Notes: generated by a model not told the origin, from the sequence alone. Counted from the first letter of the stretch, positions 46,816 to 58,577 are shown. The stretch is 64,000 bases of DNA from Schistosoma haematobium (GCF_000699445.3 NC_067196.1:78482364-78546363); one strand, 5' to 3'. Program-made: numbers and translations.

Positions 46816-47529
46816 CTTTCTTTCTTAGTAAATAATAAACTGATGAACAGGATCAAATTAGTTCAGATAGGAAAACAAGATAAAAGTGTTAATGATATAA
46901 ACCAGTAGAATTTGCAGTCAATATAAGACATTTTTGTTTTTAAAAAATGGATAATGTAATAATTTCAACAAATCCCTACTCAAAGCTATTCTTCTTGAAT
47001 ACATTTAGAAATAGACAAATCATATAACTGACGAATCATTATAATCTATAATCTTGATAAAATCACGCAACAGATCATCCCAATGACTGATTTCTTGATC
47101 AATACAAGTATATAATTACATTTGTTAATTTTCTGTTATGATTTGTCTGGTTATATGAATGTTTGAAATATGTATATTACTTTAATAAAATTCATATTTG
47201 ACTTCTAATATTACGCTATCTATAAACTGAATCAGTGAAAGGAATGTTCCAAAACTGAATCAACATCTACAAATCAAAGGAAATCAGATATCCCTTATTT
47301 TTAACCAGTTTATCTTTTTTTCTCAGTTATGATTACTTGAGGAAAAAATTACGAATAGTCAATAGGAATCTATAAAATTTGTATAGCCAAAAACAAATAG
47401 AATGCTATTTTGAGTTCAAATAGATTTTACGGTGGATATAGATCTTATTATTCGTACGTTAAAGGTAATTATAGTAAAGAATGAAGATTTGAAATTATTC
47501 GAATTTAATAAAAAAACGTTTCCTAATTT
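46816..47529. other. AT-rich non-coding stretch
   Basis: Nothing recognisable was seen. Confidence 0.55.
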
Positions 47530-47695
47530 TCAGAAGGGGTTTTGTGGAGATTATAGAAATTTCACTGGTTGAAATCATGAGTCAATTGAAGCTAGACCAC
47601 CATAGAAAACCTGGAAGCACTGGATGGCCGTTTCGTCCTAGTATGAGACCCCTCAGCAGTGCACATCCACGATCCCGTCCCCGCGGAGATTCCTA
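47530..47695 (-). mobile_element. H2 element, truncated, mutated core
   Basis: A complete tail end (CAGAAGGGGTTTTGTGGAGA, TGAAATCATGAGTCAATTGA), then a minus-strand hammerhead with CTGAGGG (A9 changed to G), GTCT/GGAC and GAAA. It stops inside the tRNA-like head. Predicted inactive. Confidence 0.8.
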
Positions 47696-48284
47696 ATTTC
47701 TAATTTTTATCGAATGTCAATGAAAATTTTTTTATCATTTTTTGTGTGTAACTAGTTCAAATTAAATAGGTGAAATGCTGGAATCTTTTCTATTGTTTTA
47801 GCAATATCTTATTTGAATCAGAAGAATCTCTCTGTAAGAATCGTTTCATCTAACCAGTCATGAAGCTGAAAAACTACAGAACAATATTGTTTATCCCCTA
47901 GGATATGTATAAATGTAAAATGATCACATACTTGATAGTGCAATATCTTGGGACTTTTATAATTATACATAATTAGGTAGTTTTGAAATATTTTGTAAAA
48001 GTCTGTATTCATAAACTAGGCTTGGATAATAATCGGGCAACATAACTCCAGCCAAGTTCGGTTGATCAAATAAAATTGCCAATGAACATATGTTAAACTT
48101 ACATAATAAACATGATAAATATAACTGGCCTGTAACTAATATCATACTACTTGATTTATAGTACAGATTAAATACGTTTGAATCTTTTTAAACATTTAAT
48201 TAATTTAACTACGCAAGTATGTCTTATTATTGCAAAGACAATACTAAAATGTTATGTTTCAGTGTCTTGATAGTGTAGTAAACG
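47696..48284. other. AT-rich non-coding stretch
   Basis: Nothing recognisable was seen. Confidence 0.5.
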
Positions 48285-48480
48285 AGAAGAAAAGTGAACA
48301 AGAACAGAGAATGGTTGGTGTGAAAATGAAGGAACAATCAAGTCTGAGATAATTGATTAACATTTGGTAAATCAAGAATTTACTGTATAGTTCTCAGATT
48401 TTACTAAGAGATTCTATCATTTTATGTTCAAATACTTTTAGTTGTCCACTCCTATGTTCTCATTCACTACACTAATACCA
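48285..48480 (+). repeat. Decayed CR1-like leader fragment
   Basis: GAACAAGAACAGAGAATGG, GAATGAAGGAACAATCAAG-like sequence and the spacing match 43900-44090 loosely. Confidence 0.45.
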
Positions 48481-48969
48481 TAATAATATACAATACACTA
48501 GATAGTCATTTAAGTTGATAAGAATGTATGCTTTATTAAATAATCATTTGGAAATTAAAAATTAGGCGCAAACTATAAAAATTTACCACACAGATAGATT
48601 TGGAATGACATTAAAGAAGAAGTATGATTTTTAAAAAAGTGACCTCTGATTTTGTCGGGATTCACAGCCTAAATTTCACATTTCGATTTTATAAAAAGTG
48701 GTAGATTGTTTATCTTAATTTTTTTTCTTAAATCATACAAAATAATAATTTTTATCTTTTGTATTCAATCATCCTTAATGTTTACTTAGTCACATCATAT
48801 TTCACTGACGTCAGTGTACACTATAGACGTTGATTTGAATTAGTGTGTAAGTTTTGGAATAACAGTTAACATTAATACAAATGTATAATCATTTTTCAAA
48901 CTTATAACAAACATACAAATGAAGCGTACACAAGATATATATATATATATATATACATATATAATTACT

Positions 48970-49080
48970 CCTTGAGCCTTTCTAGAGTTACTGGAAGTAC
49001 CGAGCCTGGATAAAGGATGTGGGTTGAGGAGAAGGTTGGTCATCTTGTCCAGGAGAAAAAAACCTTGCAAAAATATGTTA
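48970..49080 (+). mobile_element. RTE-like LINE leader fragment
   Basis: CCTTTCTAGAGTTACTGGAA, CCGAGCCTGGATAAAGG and GGTTGAGGAGAAGGTTGG match the leader at 57465-57550. Confidence 0.6.
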
Positions 49081-49354
49081 ATCCAGTAAAGGGTGTCATA
49101 TCTGTAATGTATATTTAAGTGTCTAGTATATCTAACATAGAAATGAATTTTTTTAGTTATACTTTTGTTTCGTTTGTATTCTGACTATGGGATGACATAC
49201 TGTGGTCTAAACACATTACTCCTGATAAAAATGTATTTAAATAATTCATTTAAACTTTAATGAAATATTTAGAATAGTTTTGTGATTATTACTAGAAATA
49301 CTTATTAATAGGTTATTGATAAGGTTTACTAATCAGTAGAAGCTTAACAATAAA

Positions 49355-49473
49355 AGGATGAATAGGAACTGGAAGGAGCTGGAAAGGATTGCTCAGGACA
49401 GGGTTGGATGGAGACTGCTAGTGAGCGGTCTATGCTCCTTCACGAGGAGTAACAGGGGTGAGTAAGTAAGTAA
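49355..49473 (+). mobile_element. RTE-like LINE 3'-end fragment
   Basis: Encodes [35 protein letters not shown] and a stop, then GTAA repeats. It is 5'-truncated. Confidence 0.85.
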
Positions 49474-49921
49474 GAAGCTTAACAATGAGTTCTATGAAAA
49501 TATAACATTCAGAATCTAGGTTCAAGTTTGATTAAAATTCTACCAATAATGAGGATAGTAAGGATATTAGTTTACCTCAGAACTTTTTAAAAAGCATTAG
49601 GCTATATATAAATTAATAGTAATTTGTCGGTATAGTACTTATAAAATAGATTTCAGTTTCAAATATTCATTGACCAGAATCTAATTATATTATGCATTTT
49701 TATTTTTTATATTTTTTTTTCTAGCCACATATCTAATTTAATAAAATAATTACTGTAAAAAGTAATAACTAATTGCCTTAAGCATTTCTGTTCGTATTAT
49801 GTAAATATTTTGAATCTGTTTCGGTAAAAAGAATAGACAAAACAATACAAATAATTTTGATTAAATCTTAATTTAATTACACTACTATTACAATAAAGAC
49901 ATATTACTATGTATTTATAAT
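49474..49921. other. AT-rich non-coding stretch
   Basis: Nothing recognisable was seen. Confidence 0.55.
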
Positions 49922-50085
49922 AAGCCTCGCGGGGTGCGGGATCGTGGATGCGCACTGCTGAGATGTCCCATACTAGGACGAAACGGCCGTCCAGTGCTTC
50001 CAGGTTTTCCATGTTGATCTAGCCTCAAATGACTCATGATTTCAATCAAAAACTTAACAATCTCCACAACCCCTAAAAAACTGAA
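49922..50085 (+). mobile_element. H2 element, 5'-truncated, mutated core
   Basis: Begins in the end of the tRNA-like head (GCGGGATCGTGGATGCGCAC). The hammerhead has CTGAGAT (G8 and A9 changed), GTCC/GGAC, GAAA, ACGGCCGT, GTC and CAGTGC. The tail ends CAATCTCCACAACCCC. Stems are intact but the first core box is lost. Confidence 0.85.
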
Positions 50086-50884
50086 AAAAAGAATTATCTT
50101 ATGAATGTTTATATGTGTATATTATTTCATAGAGCATAACTATTCTATTCGCATAAATAAAACTTATTATTTTACGGTAATGAACCTTTAAAAACACAAG
50201 GAAAGTTTCTATCTTTAATGGAATCAGGAAATTTTTATCCAAATGAATAGTACATGATGATTATTTTCGGAATTTTTCAAGTATATTGTAGTTAAAGTGT
50301 CTAAATCCATTTAGTTATGAGACCGTACACTATACTTCAATTGTTTTAAACGTCTTAGTGAAGACTAGTTAGATGGAACTAATATGTAGTTTAAATTATT
50401 AATTATAAAGGAATTATTGACTATCGACATAAGGTCAAACAAATTGTACGACATTACAACAACGTATAAAAATTAAACGTTAGCAACAATTCTCTGATCA
50501 ATAACAACTATTTTATAACCAATGACTAGAATGAAATTTTTGATTCTTTGGTTCTTTGAGTCTAATCATTTGTCTAAACTATCGTCTTATCATTTATGAA
50601 AAATGAATAAAAAATCTATAAATATTTTGTCTAACATCTTTAAATTAGGCTCTTCATACGCCTTTATTCAGCAAAACAGTTACTAAGAAAAAATCTGGAT
50701 TTCTAGGACATGTATATCCACATAAAAAAATAAGGATTTCAATGTCAAACTAATATTTGTGTTTACAACGAAATATTTGAAAAAAAAACTGTTCAACTTG
50801 AAGTTAGTGTACATCATGAACTGATTCTCACCTGAGTTCAATTATTTTGACGTTTGTTTGATTACTATTTTTAAGTCATTTTGA
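50086..50884. other. AT-rich non-coding stretch
   Basis: Nothing recognisable was seen. Confidence 0.55.
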
Positions 50885-51290
50885 ATTGTTTGTTTGGCTC
50901 TTCTCATTGATGTTTAGGACACTTTAGGTCTTATTGCTTATATGTGTATCCTATACGGATTGCCTTAAGTCACGAACATTATACGCAAAGATGAATGCTG
51001 GTTGGCAGTGGAATTCAGGACGCGTGTTTCGTCCTATTTAGGATTCGTAAGCTGGATGTTCCTGTATCTCCGATTCGATGTTCATTCCAGGTTTCGAATC
51101 CAGTAACCTTTCGCTTCAAACTTCATCTCATTGTACAGACTAGTGGCTGTCTGGACTCGGTAGCTAAGTGAATAAAGTGATGGCTTTAGAATCGAACGGT
51201 ACTGAGTTCGCGTCCTGAAGTGAACATCAACTCTGAGATGCTGGTACATTCATCTGACGAGTCCACTGCTAGCCACTATCCATATTTACT
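50885..51290. mobile_element. Sm-alpha-type inverted pair, both heads present
   Basis: Left minus-strand unit: tail (50890-50990), hammerhead with CTTACGA (G5 changed), TAGGAC, GAAAC and ACGCGT-type stem III, then box B and box A. Right plus-strand unit: TAGCTAAGTGAATAAAGTGA (box A-like), GAGTTCGCGTCC (mutated box B), CTGACGAGTCC, then a deletion straight into ACTGCTAGCCACTATCC. The two units meet head to head at about 51150. Confidence 0.85.
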
Positions 51291-51949
51291 TTATTTTGAT
51301 TATAATACATTTTTCCAAATCATACTCTTATCTGATCAGATTTTATATTATTTTGTTTCATTGTTTTACTTTTGCACTCTTTGAGTTTAACACCATTTAT
51401 TTTTCATTATCAGTAATATGTATCTGCTTATTTCATTAGCAACCTGTTTAATTCGTTTACTCTGAAGTGATATTTTATAATCATTCTTTAAATATACCAC
51501 TTATTCATAATAGTTAATCCTATTGTTAGAATTGTTATTTTTATCACACTATATCAACACGTGCTTGAACTGAATTCCTACCGACTTTATCTATACAGGT
51601 ATGTTCAACATAATTTTCATTTATAATGGTGAAATATGAAAGATTGTAAGCAGTTGTTGAAAATCGAAACAAATAAATTGATCTTGCGCCTAGCTAATTG
51701 AATTGGTATTATTTCTCTTTTAAAAATGTTAAAATAGGGATTAATTACTTGATCAGTGTTTGTTGCTTTGTGGTGTCATTGATAGTACTAACAGTGAATA
51801 TATGAATATTCACTTTCTCCTATTTATGATTTATCACTGATTATCAATATAGAGTAAGTGAAATTACTTGTAAATATTATTAATGATACAAACTTCTAAA
51901 TGTTGAGTAATGGTTTCGATAGATATTTTCAGATGATGATCATGATTTA
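51291..51949. other. AT-rich non-coding stretch
   Basis: Nothing recognisable was seen. Confidence 0.55.
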
Positions 51950-52200
51950 ATCAATGTTAGATTATTATCGAAAACTTAAAAGCACAAGACAGTCGTTTCC
52001 TCCTAGTATGAGACTCCTGAACAGCGCGCATCTATGACCCTGCATTCTGAACTCGAACTCAGGGTCTTCAGTCTCGTGTGCGGACGCTTAACTTCTAGAT
52101 CACTGAGTCAGCATCTGATGGTGTTCATGTCTAACTTCAACCAATCCATGATCAATTCATGATCTTAATAAAAAAAACTCAACAATTTCCACAACTCCAT
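51950..52200 (-). mobile_element. H2 element, degenerate
   Basis: A minus-strand order of tail, hammerhead remnant (GAGGAAAC, AGTCTC, CTGTTCAGGA), box B (GAGTTCGAGTTC) and head (ATGCTGACTCAGTGATCTAG). An outer arm ends AATTTCCACAACTCCATACTG. Core boxes are mutated. Confidence 0.7.
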
Positions 52201-53365
52201 ACTGTTAATTAGTTTTAATGAGGTTAAAATAATTTTTTTTATTATTCCTACAATGAACTTCAATGAATAAAATCATGATAAACGAAATAAATAGTCAAGT
52301 GATTAAACTATTTTGACAAAAAAGAAAATTACATAGAAGAAAGTGTAAATCCTTTAAAGTTCAAAAGAATTATCTAATGTTGTGAAGGTTATATTGATCG
52401 TCATTTTAATTAACTCCTATTAAATCCTTTGAGAATAGTGATATATTATATCAATTAATTGTAATTAATAACATTTAATGATTAGTTAGTTTCATAATGA
52501 AATGGCTTTGTATTGAATAAATGTGAAGTATTTGTATTGTGTTGTTAACTCATTGATTAGTTAAAGGTTAAGCTATAATTCAATCTCTTATAGAATAGAC
52601 ATATATTTTTTCATTGAAATCTCAAATAACAATTAATTTAGATCAAGAACAGATTTAGGTTAGAAAATTATTGAAGACTTGAAAACAATAGATGATTGTT
52701 CTGTCCTAGAATAGGACTTAGATAGATTCAAGATCTCTATGAAATTGAATAACCATCTTAAATCTTATACTGATGATAAATGATGTCGAGAAGAATTAAA
52801 TATTTGTTATAGGAAATGATGTATTCAAAAATGACGAATATTTGAGCGAACAATTGTTTTCAATAACTTCATCATCAGGCTCTACAGTTATAAGTCCATA
52901 ATTATAATATTTTACAAAGGCCAAAAATAAGGCATGGCATTAATGAATTTGACAATGTAATGTGTTAACAATGATGAACGTTTGCATCTGTTACGATATA
53001 TATATACTTCAAAATCGTATTATTTGACAGATTAGAAAGGTCATTCAATAAAGGTCAAGATGATTTGGAGTAAAGTGTTCAGTCACAATAAGTATAATAC
53101 TATTATAGCAAAGTTGAAAATGCAAACATTTTTGTATGAATAAAATGCATAGTAGGGGAATTTAATCTTGTCAATTGAGATAATAATAATAAGATTGTTG
53201 TGTGAATATAATATGTAATAAGGAGGATGTTATCAAGGTAATTACGATCAACGAATTGGGAATGATGGATGTGAAGATTAAGATAGAGATAATCAAAATT
53301 AATGATAATAAGGAAAATGAATAAAATAAAGGAAGTAAAGGAAAGGGGTAAGAGGTTTATAATAT
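52201..53365. other. AT-rich stretch, partly Penelope 3' flank
   Basis: The part next to 53366 is the 3' flank of the Penelope-like fragment. The minus-strand frame at 53103-53441 overlaps it out of frame and is not a gene. At 52850-52890 (minus) CCTGATGATGAAG with GAAAACAATTGTTCGC resembles the recurrent terminal motifs. Confidence 0.45.
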
Positions 53366-53893
53366 TCAGTCTAGGTATTCGGTTATCCAGTCGTAGGCCA
53401 AGGTGAACAAAGAGGCTGGATATATTTTTTCTTGGATGCATAAATTAGGTCTTCTGGAGTTGATCCAGATGGCTTCGGCTATGTAAAGCAGTCGTAATCT
53501 GGCTCCTTGTGGTAGATATTTTGGAACTTGATATAAAACAGAGAAAGCTTCCTCTATTTTGGTATGATGTTTACTATCTACCAGGTGCGAAAGAACGGTG
53601 CTGTTAATTGATTTAGTAACTCCTTTTCCCAACCAAGCTGGTACATGTTCACGAACACGCAAGGATAAAGCCCTCTGAGTACGGCCTATGTAACTAGCTC
53701 CACAGGAGCAGTTGAACTGGTATAAACACATGGAGGAGCCCATCTTCCGTAACCTATCCTTGATTAGTTGTGTGAGTACTGGTTTAGTCGAGAAAATTAT
53801 GTGTAACTTGGTGGCATGATGTACATAAACAAGATTGTACAGTTCAAGGTAATGAAAATGAAATAGGATTATATTCTGGAGAAAATTCAGATT
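53366..53893 (-). pseudogene. Penelope-like element, end of RT linker and GIY-YIG domain
   Basis: Reads FHYLELYNLVYVHHATKLHI, IFSTKPVLTQLIKDRLRKMG, SSMCLYQFNCSCGASYIGRT (the CxCG..YIGRT signature of the Penelope GIY-YIG nuclease), LRVREHVPAWLGKG, STVLSHLVDSKHHTKIEEAF, SVLYQVPKYLPQGARLRLLY, IAEAIWINSRRPNLCIQEK and ends ITEYLD. The GIY-YIG signature and REH arginine are intact; the catalytic Glu region is less clear. The reverse transcriptase is missing upstream, where a stop appears. It is the best preserved of three such C-termini in the window. Confidence 0.88.
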
Positions 53894-54999
53894 TCAAAGA
53901 AGCTTTAACAACTTATCGTTAAACTAAGTTTCAAATAACCATTGTTTGTTCGAACACTAAAAAGAATTGTTGCTTCTTTCATAATCATTATTATTGGGAA
54001 CCATTTAGTTTTACCCTTTTAATTACCCTTCATTTTAATTACATGGACTCCGATTTCGATTACAAAGTAGTCTAGAAATAAAGCTGTTATCATGAAATTT
54101 TGAATATTCTGGGTTCGATCTCTGGAGACGTTAACATTCTGTATTTCTAAAGATTTCTAAACTAGGATTATTTACTAAAACCATAGAATCTTTACAGCAA
54201 GATTTAAACTATCTGTTATCAACAATATATTAAACGTTCTTGCCATTCAAGTCCAAGAAATGATTCTGTGATAAAAACAAAATCTCACATCAACCAGTTA
54301 ATGTAGTATTTTCAGTTTATTGGTTGTCTTGTGATAAACACAAGTACCTTAGTTACTCTAAACACTATAACCACTGCTCAAGTCATATTAACGTAATCAG
54401 TTTCTTCGTAATCTACACCAAAATAATCTATAAACGATTTGTCTGTGAAACATTTTTCTTAATTGTTCAATTTTTACTTAATAGTAAAGATGTTTTTTTC
54501 TCGTAATACAATAAACAGTTTGAACCTCTAAGTAGCACATAGATTTAGTTAAAAGGTTTACGTAATAAAACTATTTACATATTATGCCTTCAAACGATAA
54601 GATCAGAGTTCGTTCATTGTAGCAGTTGGAAGTGAGACATTTAAAGACCTTTTCTATAATATTGTCAGGTATTTAATAATCCGTAAACTATACATTTATT
54701 CATCAGTCATGTTTTTTTTAACTGTGTAAAACTACACATCTTGAAGTCAGTAATAAATAGCCAAGTAAATCAATATTAAATCTTCCAAATCGTTTGCTAA
54801 TTATTATTTCTATTTCTAAACGTTGAATATCATCTAAATTCAATATAAAATAATCAATTTGTTCCAATCGATAAGATATCCAGTTCATTCATTCACTTCA
54901 CTAAGAGGGTGTATTCACAGTATGATTATAATTACCAAGTAATTTTCAATATAAAAATCTATCAAAATGTTGTCACAATAATCAGTAAACAGGACACTA
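53894..54999. other. AT-rich non-coding stretch
   Basis: Nothing recognisable was seen; the small frame at 54324-54506 has no features. Confidence 0.5.
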
Positions 55000-55290
55000 G
55001 TATTGTGGTGTGTGCTACTTATATTGATATAAGTAGTATATGTCGCGAGTTAAAACGTAATATCTGGCAGCAGAAGATGAGGTGAAGATCAAGAAAGGAA
55101 GAGCGAGAGCACAATGGAATTTGTAAGTAAACGCATGTACAATGGAATGCGAGACAATGGATTAGTGTTTGCAACAGAAACAGTCCAGTTTGATATGATG
55201 CATTGATATTTTGCAAATTGACGATTGACTTTATGGTATTCAGATTTTATTGAGATAGTCTGTCCCCCATCTGTGTTCTGTTCACTACAG
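55000..55290 (+). repeat. Repeat shared with 22060, 43810 and 57170
   Basis: GTGTGCTACTTATATTGATATAAG-type start with a short inverted repeat (CTTATAT/ATATAAG), then GGCAGCAGAAGATGAGGTGA. It is probably CR1-like LINE leader or an independent repeat. Confidence 0.5.
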
Positions 55291-55618
55291 TATAATTTTA
55301 GTGTAAATAAAGAATTTTACAAAATAAGTTATATCAAAGTATCGTAAACATTGAAAATGCTTCTTTCTATCAATTGCCAGTACTTCATAAATTATTTGTG
55401 TAAATCATTATAAATTTGTGTTGTATTATTATTTGAAGTAACGTCTTGTAATTACTGTTGATTTTAAAATTAAAATTAAAACATGAAGTTCAACGAGGGG
55501 ATCTCTTTTCAACGAATTTATTATCAAGCTGTACAATCGTATATATATATGAAAAAAGTACTAATTCCGTAAGGAAATATGAAAGGTAACCATTCTACGG
55601 ATCCACAATCTGATTTTA

Positions 55619-55727
55619 AGGTTGTTCATATGATTCGTTCAAATCTATCCAGATTTCTTCGTATCCAACTCTTAAAAATAGCCGAACCTCTTACCATACA
55701 GAAGACTAAGCCAGAACTATGCGTATA
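55619..55727 (+). pseudogene. Penelope-like C-terminal coding remnant
   Basis: The frame VHMIRSNLSRFLRIQLLKIA, EPLTIQKTKPELCV then a stop aligns with SIRLRILQTAEV...KPEFCIQ at 6092 and with LRLLYIAEAI...RPNLCIQ at 53366. Only the extreme C-terminus is left. Confidence 0.7.
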
Positions 55728-55782
55728 AAAGAAGTACGTCTTATCGTTATCGTTACCTTGACCTTAATTATTTTGATTATCC

Positions 55783-55783
<1 letters not shown>

Positions 55784-55826
<43 letters not shown>
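55784..55826. repeat. (TTA)n microsatellite
   Basis: About 14 uninterrupted ATT/TTA units just downstream of a Penelope-like coding remnant. Confidence 0.97.
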
Positions 55827-55827
<1 letters not shown>

Positions 55828-55947
55828 TGTACTCCCCCTTTACTTATGTCATATATTCTCATTATTTTATACGTAAATGCTCATCATATCACCTTGTTTA
55901 TTTTTTACACCTCTATGACCTTTAATTATTATAACAAAAACATTTTA

Positions 55948-56109
55948 TCAGAATGGGTTTTGTGGAGATTTTAGAGATTTCACTGGTTGAAATCATGAGT
56001 CAATTGAAGCTAGACCACCATGGAAAACCTGGAAGCACGAAACGGCCGTCCAGTGCTTCCAGGTTTTCCATGGTGGTCTAGCTTCAATTGACTCATGATT
56101 TCAACCAGT
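55948..56109 (-). mobile_element. H2 palindromic insertion with exact 12-bp target duplication
   Basis: AAAAACATTTTA at 55936-55947 and 56110-56121 bounds the insert. The left end is the complete family terminus (CAGAATGGGTTTTGTGGAGA). Bases 55982-56038 and 56053-56109 are perfect 57-bp inverted repeats separated by 14 nt (GAAACGGCCGTCCA), which is the 3' core and stem III of the hammerhead. The tRNA-like head and the CTGAGGA box are gone. It would fold into one continuous hairpin. Confidence 0.95.
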
Positions 56110-56345
56110 AAAAACATTTTAATCATTTAAATCATCTTATTATATTCACTCAACCTATTGTTATCATTCATATTACGTAATCTTGTATTATAATCTTTCT
56201 ACCACATCATCTTGGTTAATTGTGTTTACATTTCCTCACGGAATTAGTACTTTTTTCATATAGATACGATTGTACAGCTTGATAATGAATTCGTTGAAAA
56301 GAGATCCCTTCGTTGAACTTCGTGTTTTAATTTTAATGTTTAGAT

Positions 56346-57169
56346 GGGAATTATCTGTCGATTTTGAAATTATTACATAATATATACAAATTATTATATA
56401 ATCATGGTGAATATGTAATTTAAAAGTGATATTTCTACACTGTATTCATGTTCCACTAAGTACCCCTATCCTTAAGTATCCGATAATTTAAATATTTTGA
56501 TTAAAATCAATTTATAGCATTTTCAATAGGTGGGTAGTCAATTTGTTTTCAAATGTTTTATTGATCCTAGGATACTGAATTTATGTTTGATTTTAGGTCA
56601 TATATAATCTCCTTTGACTACTGACTAGTTGACCTAAATTGAATAAGGTTTGACTTTATTTATATAAGTCCAATGAATATTCAAATATTTACTTTAAGAA
56701 AAGAAAAAAACAACTTCAAAATCATGTTATCTAAACTGATCAAGATGATGCTTCAGTTATGGCCTTTACAAAACATAGTAATTTGTTTCATGTTATTAAC
56801 AGGTTTCCTTTGATAAATTATGGTATATCACATAGTGTTTGACAGATGCTTTTAGGTTATTTTAAGACTGTGAACAATCTCGACACTTCAAAAATCAAGA
56901 ACTTAAAATGTTTTTATCTAATTGTTAATACAGTGATAGTTACATCTACTTTTTAGTTCAACTGATGGTTTTATTTGTTGATACCGAGATTCATTGCTAT
57001 TGTGGTGAACGAACACATAGATGGGAAAGACCATTTTAGTGTTTAATCCAAAACCACAGAGTGTTTTTGTAAAATATGATAACCATGCATTAAACACATG
57101 ATTTGCATATGATTGTTCAGTTGTCCTTTACATGTTTCATGATTATTTCAATTCTGTTTTTATTGCAAT
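56346..57169. other. AT-rich non-coding stretch
   Basis: Nothing recognisable was seen. Confidence 0.55.
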
Positions 57170-57295
57170 TGATTTCTATGTCTCTTTCTGTTCTCTTCAA
57201 TTGAATCTTCTCAATTTCCTTCTGGCAGGTATTCTAAATCCCATAGTGCTACATAATACTTATGTCAGTCAACATAAGTAGTATACACCACACTA
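57170..57295 (-). repeat. Repeat shared with 22060, 43810 and 55000
   Basis: TCTTCTCAATTTCCTTCTGG, ATACTTATGTCAGTCAACAT and AAGTAGTATACACCACAC match the other copies in minus orientation. Confidence 0.5.
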
Positions 57296-57464
57296 TTGGC
57301 AAGGAGTTTATTATTTTCTGACTCAAGGTTTAATTATAAGTCCCTGATATCCATCATAAAGAAATAATAATCCATTGAGTACTACTTTAGGAATCTTCAG
57401 GAATTCCTTAACGGCGACTACTATTTAATTCAAATTACCTATTTGTGTCTGAACTCCGCTTGTA

Positions 57465-57823
57465 GCTCTTCTAGAGTTACTGCCGGTCCCAAGCCCGAGT
57501 AAAGGAGGAGGGTTGGGCATGGGGTTAGCGTCCCCATCCCGTAGAAAACTAACTCGCTAAAAAAATCGCTTACCAGAAAAAAGAATTCAAACCATTTAAA
57601 CTCTGCCCTGTGAGTTAGAAGGTCTTCATTTAGAAGAATTATGACGCTTCATGGTGAAAGCCGAGTTCCTTCGGAAGCCACGAGGCCGATGTCCCTTCTA
57701 ACAACTAGAGCAAAAATTTTTGTAGGTACATGGAACGTTGCCCAGGACAGGGTTGGATGGAGAATGCTGGTGAGCGGCCTATGCTCCTTCACGAGGAGTA
57801 ACAGGCGTAAGTAAGTAAGTAAG
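57465..57823 (+). mobile_element. Internally deleted RTE-like LINE
   Basis: The 5' part is the LINE leader (CTTCTAGAGTTACTGCCGGT, GGTTGGGCATGGGGTTAGC) and the first endonuclease codons. The 3' part is the last 24 codons and GTAA tail (57811-57823). The ~3 kb expected between them (endonuclease and RT) are missing. Both natural ends are kept, as in non-autonomous SINE-like derivatives. The junction falls at 57737-57740 inside GTTGCCCAG. Confidence 0.85.
57641..57814 (+). CDS. 57-residue fusion ORF of the deleted LINE
   Basis: An ATG at 57641 opens a frame that reads [29 protein letters not shown] (start of the LINE endonuclease) and continues without a break into [20 protein letters not shown] and NRRK, stop. 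The deletion is exactly in frame. It carries no catalytic residues, so any product would not be an enzyme. Whether it is translated is unknown; in-frame joining has a one-in-three chance. Confidence 0.55.
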   Translation: MTLHGESRVPSEATRPMSLLTTRAKIFVGTWNVAQDRVGWRMLVSGLCSFTRSNRRK

Positions 57824-58577
57824 TATTTGTGTCTGAGAAACAGATTGTCAAAAATTGAACAGAAGATAACTAATTCTTTAAAATTTATCGTCACAGTTCA
57901 TAGCCATTTTATGAACTATAGCTTTCCATAAAATATTATAATTATCGACATTATATTGTTTGAATTTATTAGGTTCCTCGTTTCCTGTTTTAGAAAGGAC
58001 TTCTGAAATAAATAATTTGTCATTTAACAAAATACTATTAATACTGATATAACGGGATAAAAAGTCAAAATTACATTCTTTTACTTATTATGATTGTTAT
58101 TCAACATTAATTGTGTTTTAATTCATTGTGATGATTACACAATGTAGTATTTGTTACTGTTTTCCTGTATGACATTTTATTTTGTATAACATACGATATC
58201 CTTGTATTAAATTAACGTGGACTATGCTTAGCATGACATGTAGCATATGATTTGTTATAACCCTAAGTATTTTTCCATCCATGTGATTTCATCCTAATTA
58301 TTCATCAAAATGGATGTACGATCAATATATAAATGAGTGTATTTTCGACTAGGGTCGTCGTCGTGTTTTGAGGTTAATAAATCTTCTTTTATATCAGTCT
58401 TTGTATTCTTACTTTCACGTCGTGAGAATCGCAGTGGTTCCTCGCTTTACAAGAATAAGTGATATGCAATCCCGACATAACAGTAAGCAACGATCTGACT
58501 TAACAAAGTAGAGTTCAGTCAGAAAACTTATCACGTACATCGAATAACTAGCTAGAGGAAACCTGCGGAATAAATGT
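57824..58577. other. AT-rich non-coding stretch
   Basis: Nothing recognisable was seen. Confidence 0.55.

Larger units (their letters stand above)
55470..56345. mobile_element. Inverted-arm Penelope-like remnant with nested H2 insertion
   Basis: Arms of about 110 bp at 55475-55590 and 56232-56340 are inverted copies (ACGGAATTAGTACTTTTTTC, ACGATTGTACAGCTTGATAA, ATTCGTTGAAAAGAGATCCC). Between them lie a Penelope-like C-terminus (55619-55727), a TTA microsatellite and the H2 palindrome. Inverted terminal repeats are a known arrangement of Penelope-like elements. Confidence 0.7.

Noticed and set aside
53103..53441. Minus-strand 112-residue ORF
   Set aside because: Its first part overlaps the Penelope-like GIY-YIG frame in another register and the rest is low-complexity hydrophobic sequence from AT-rich DNA.
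55719..55925. ORF with a poly-Leu stretch
   Set aside because: The leucines come from the TTA microsatellite at 55784-55826; upstream is a Penelope-like remnant in another frame.
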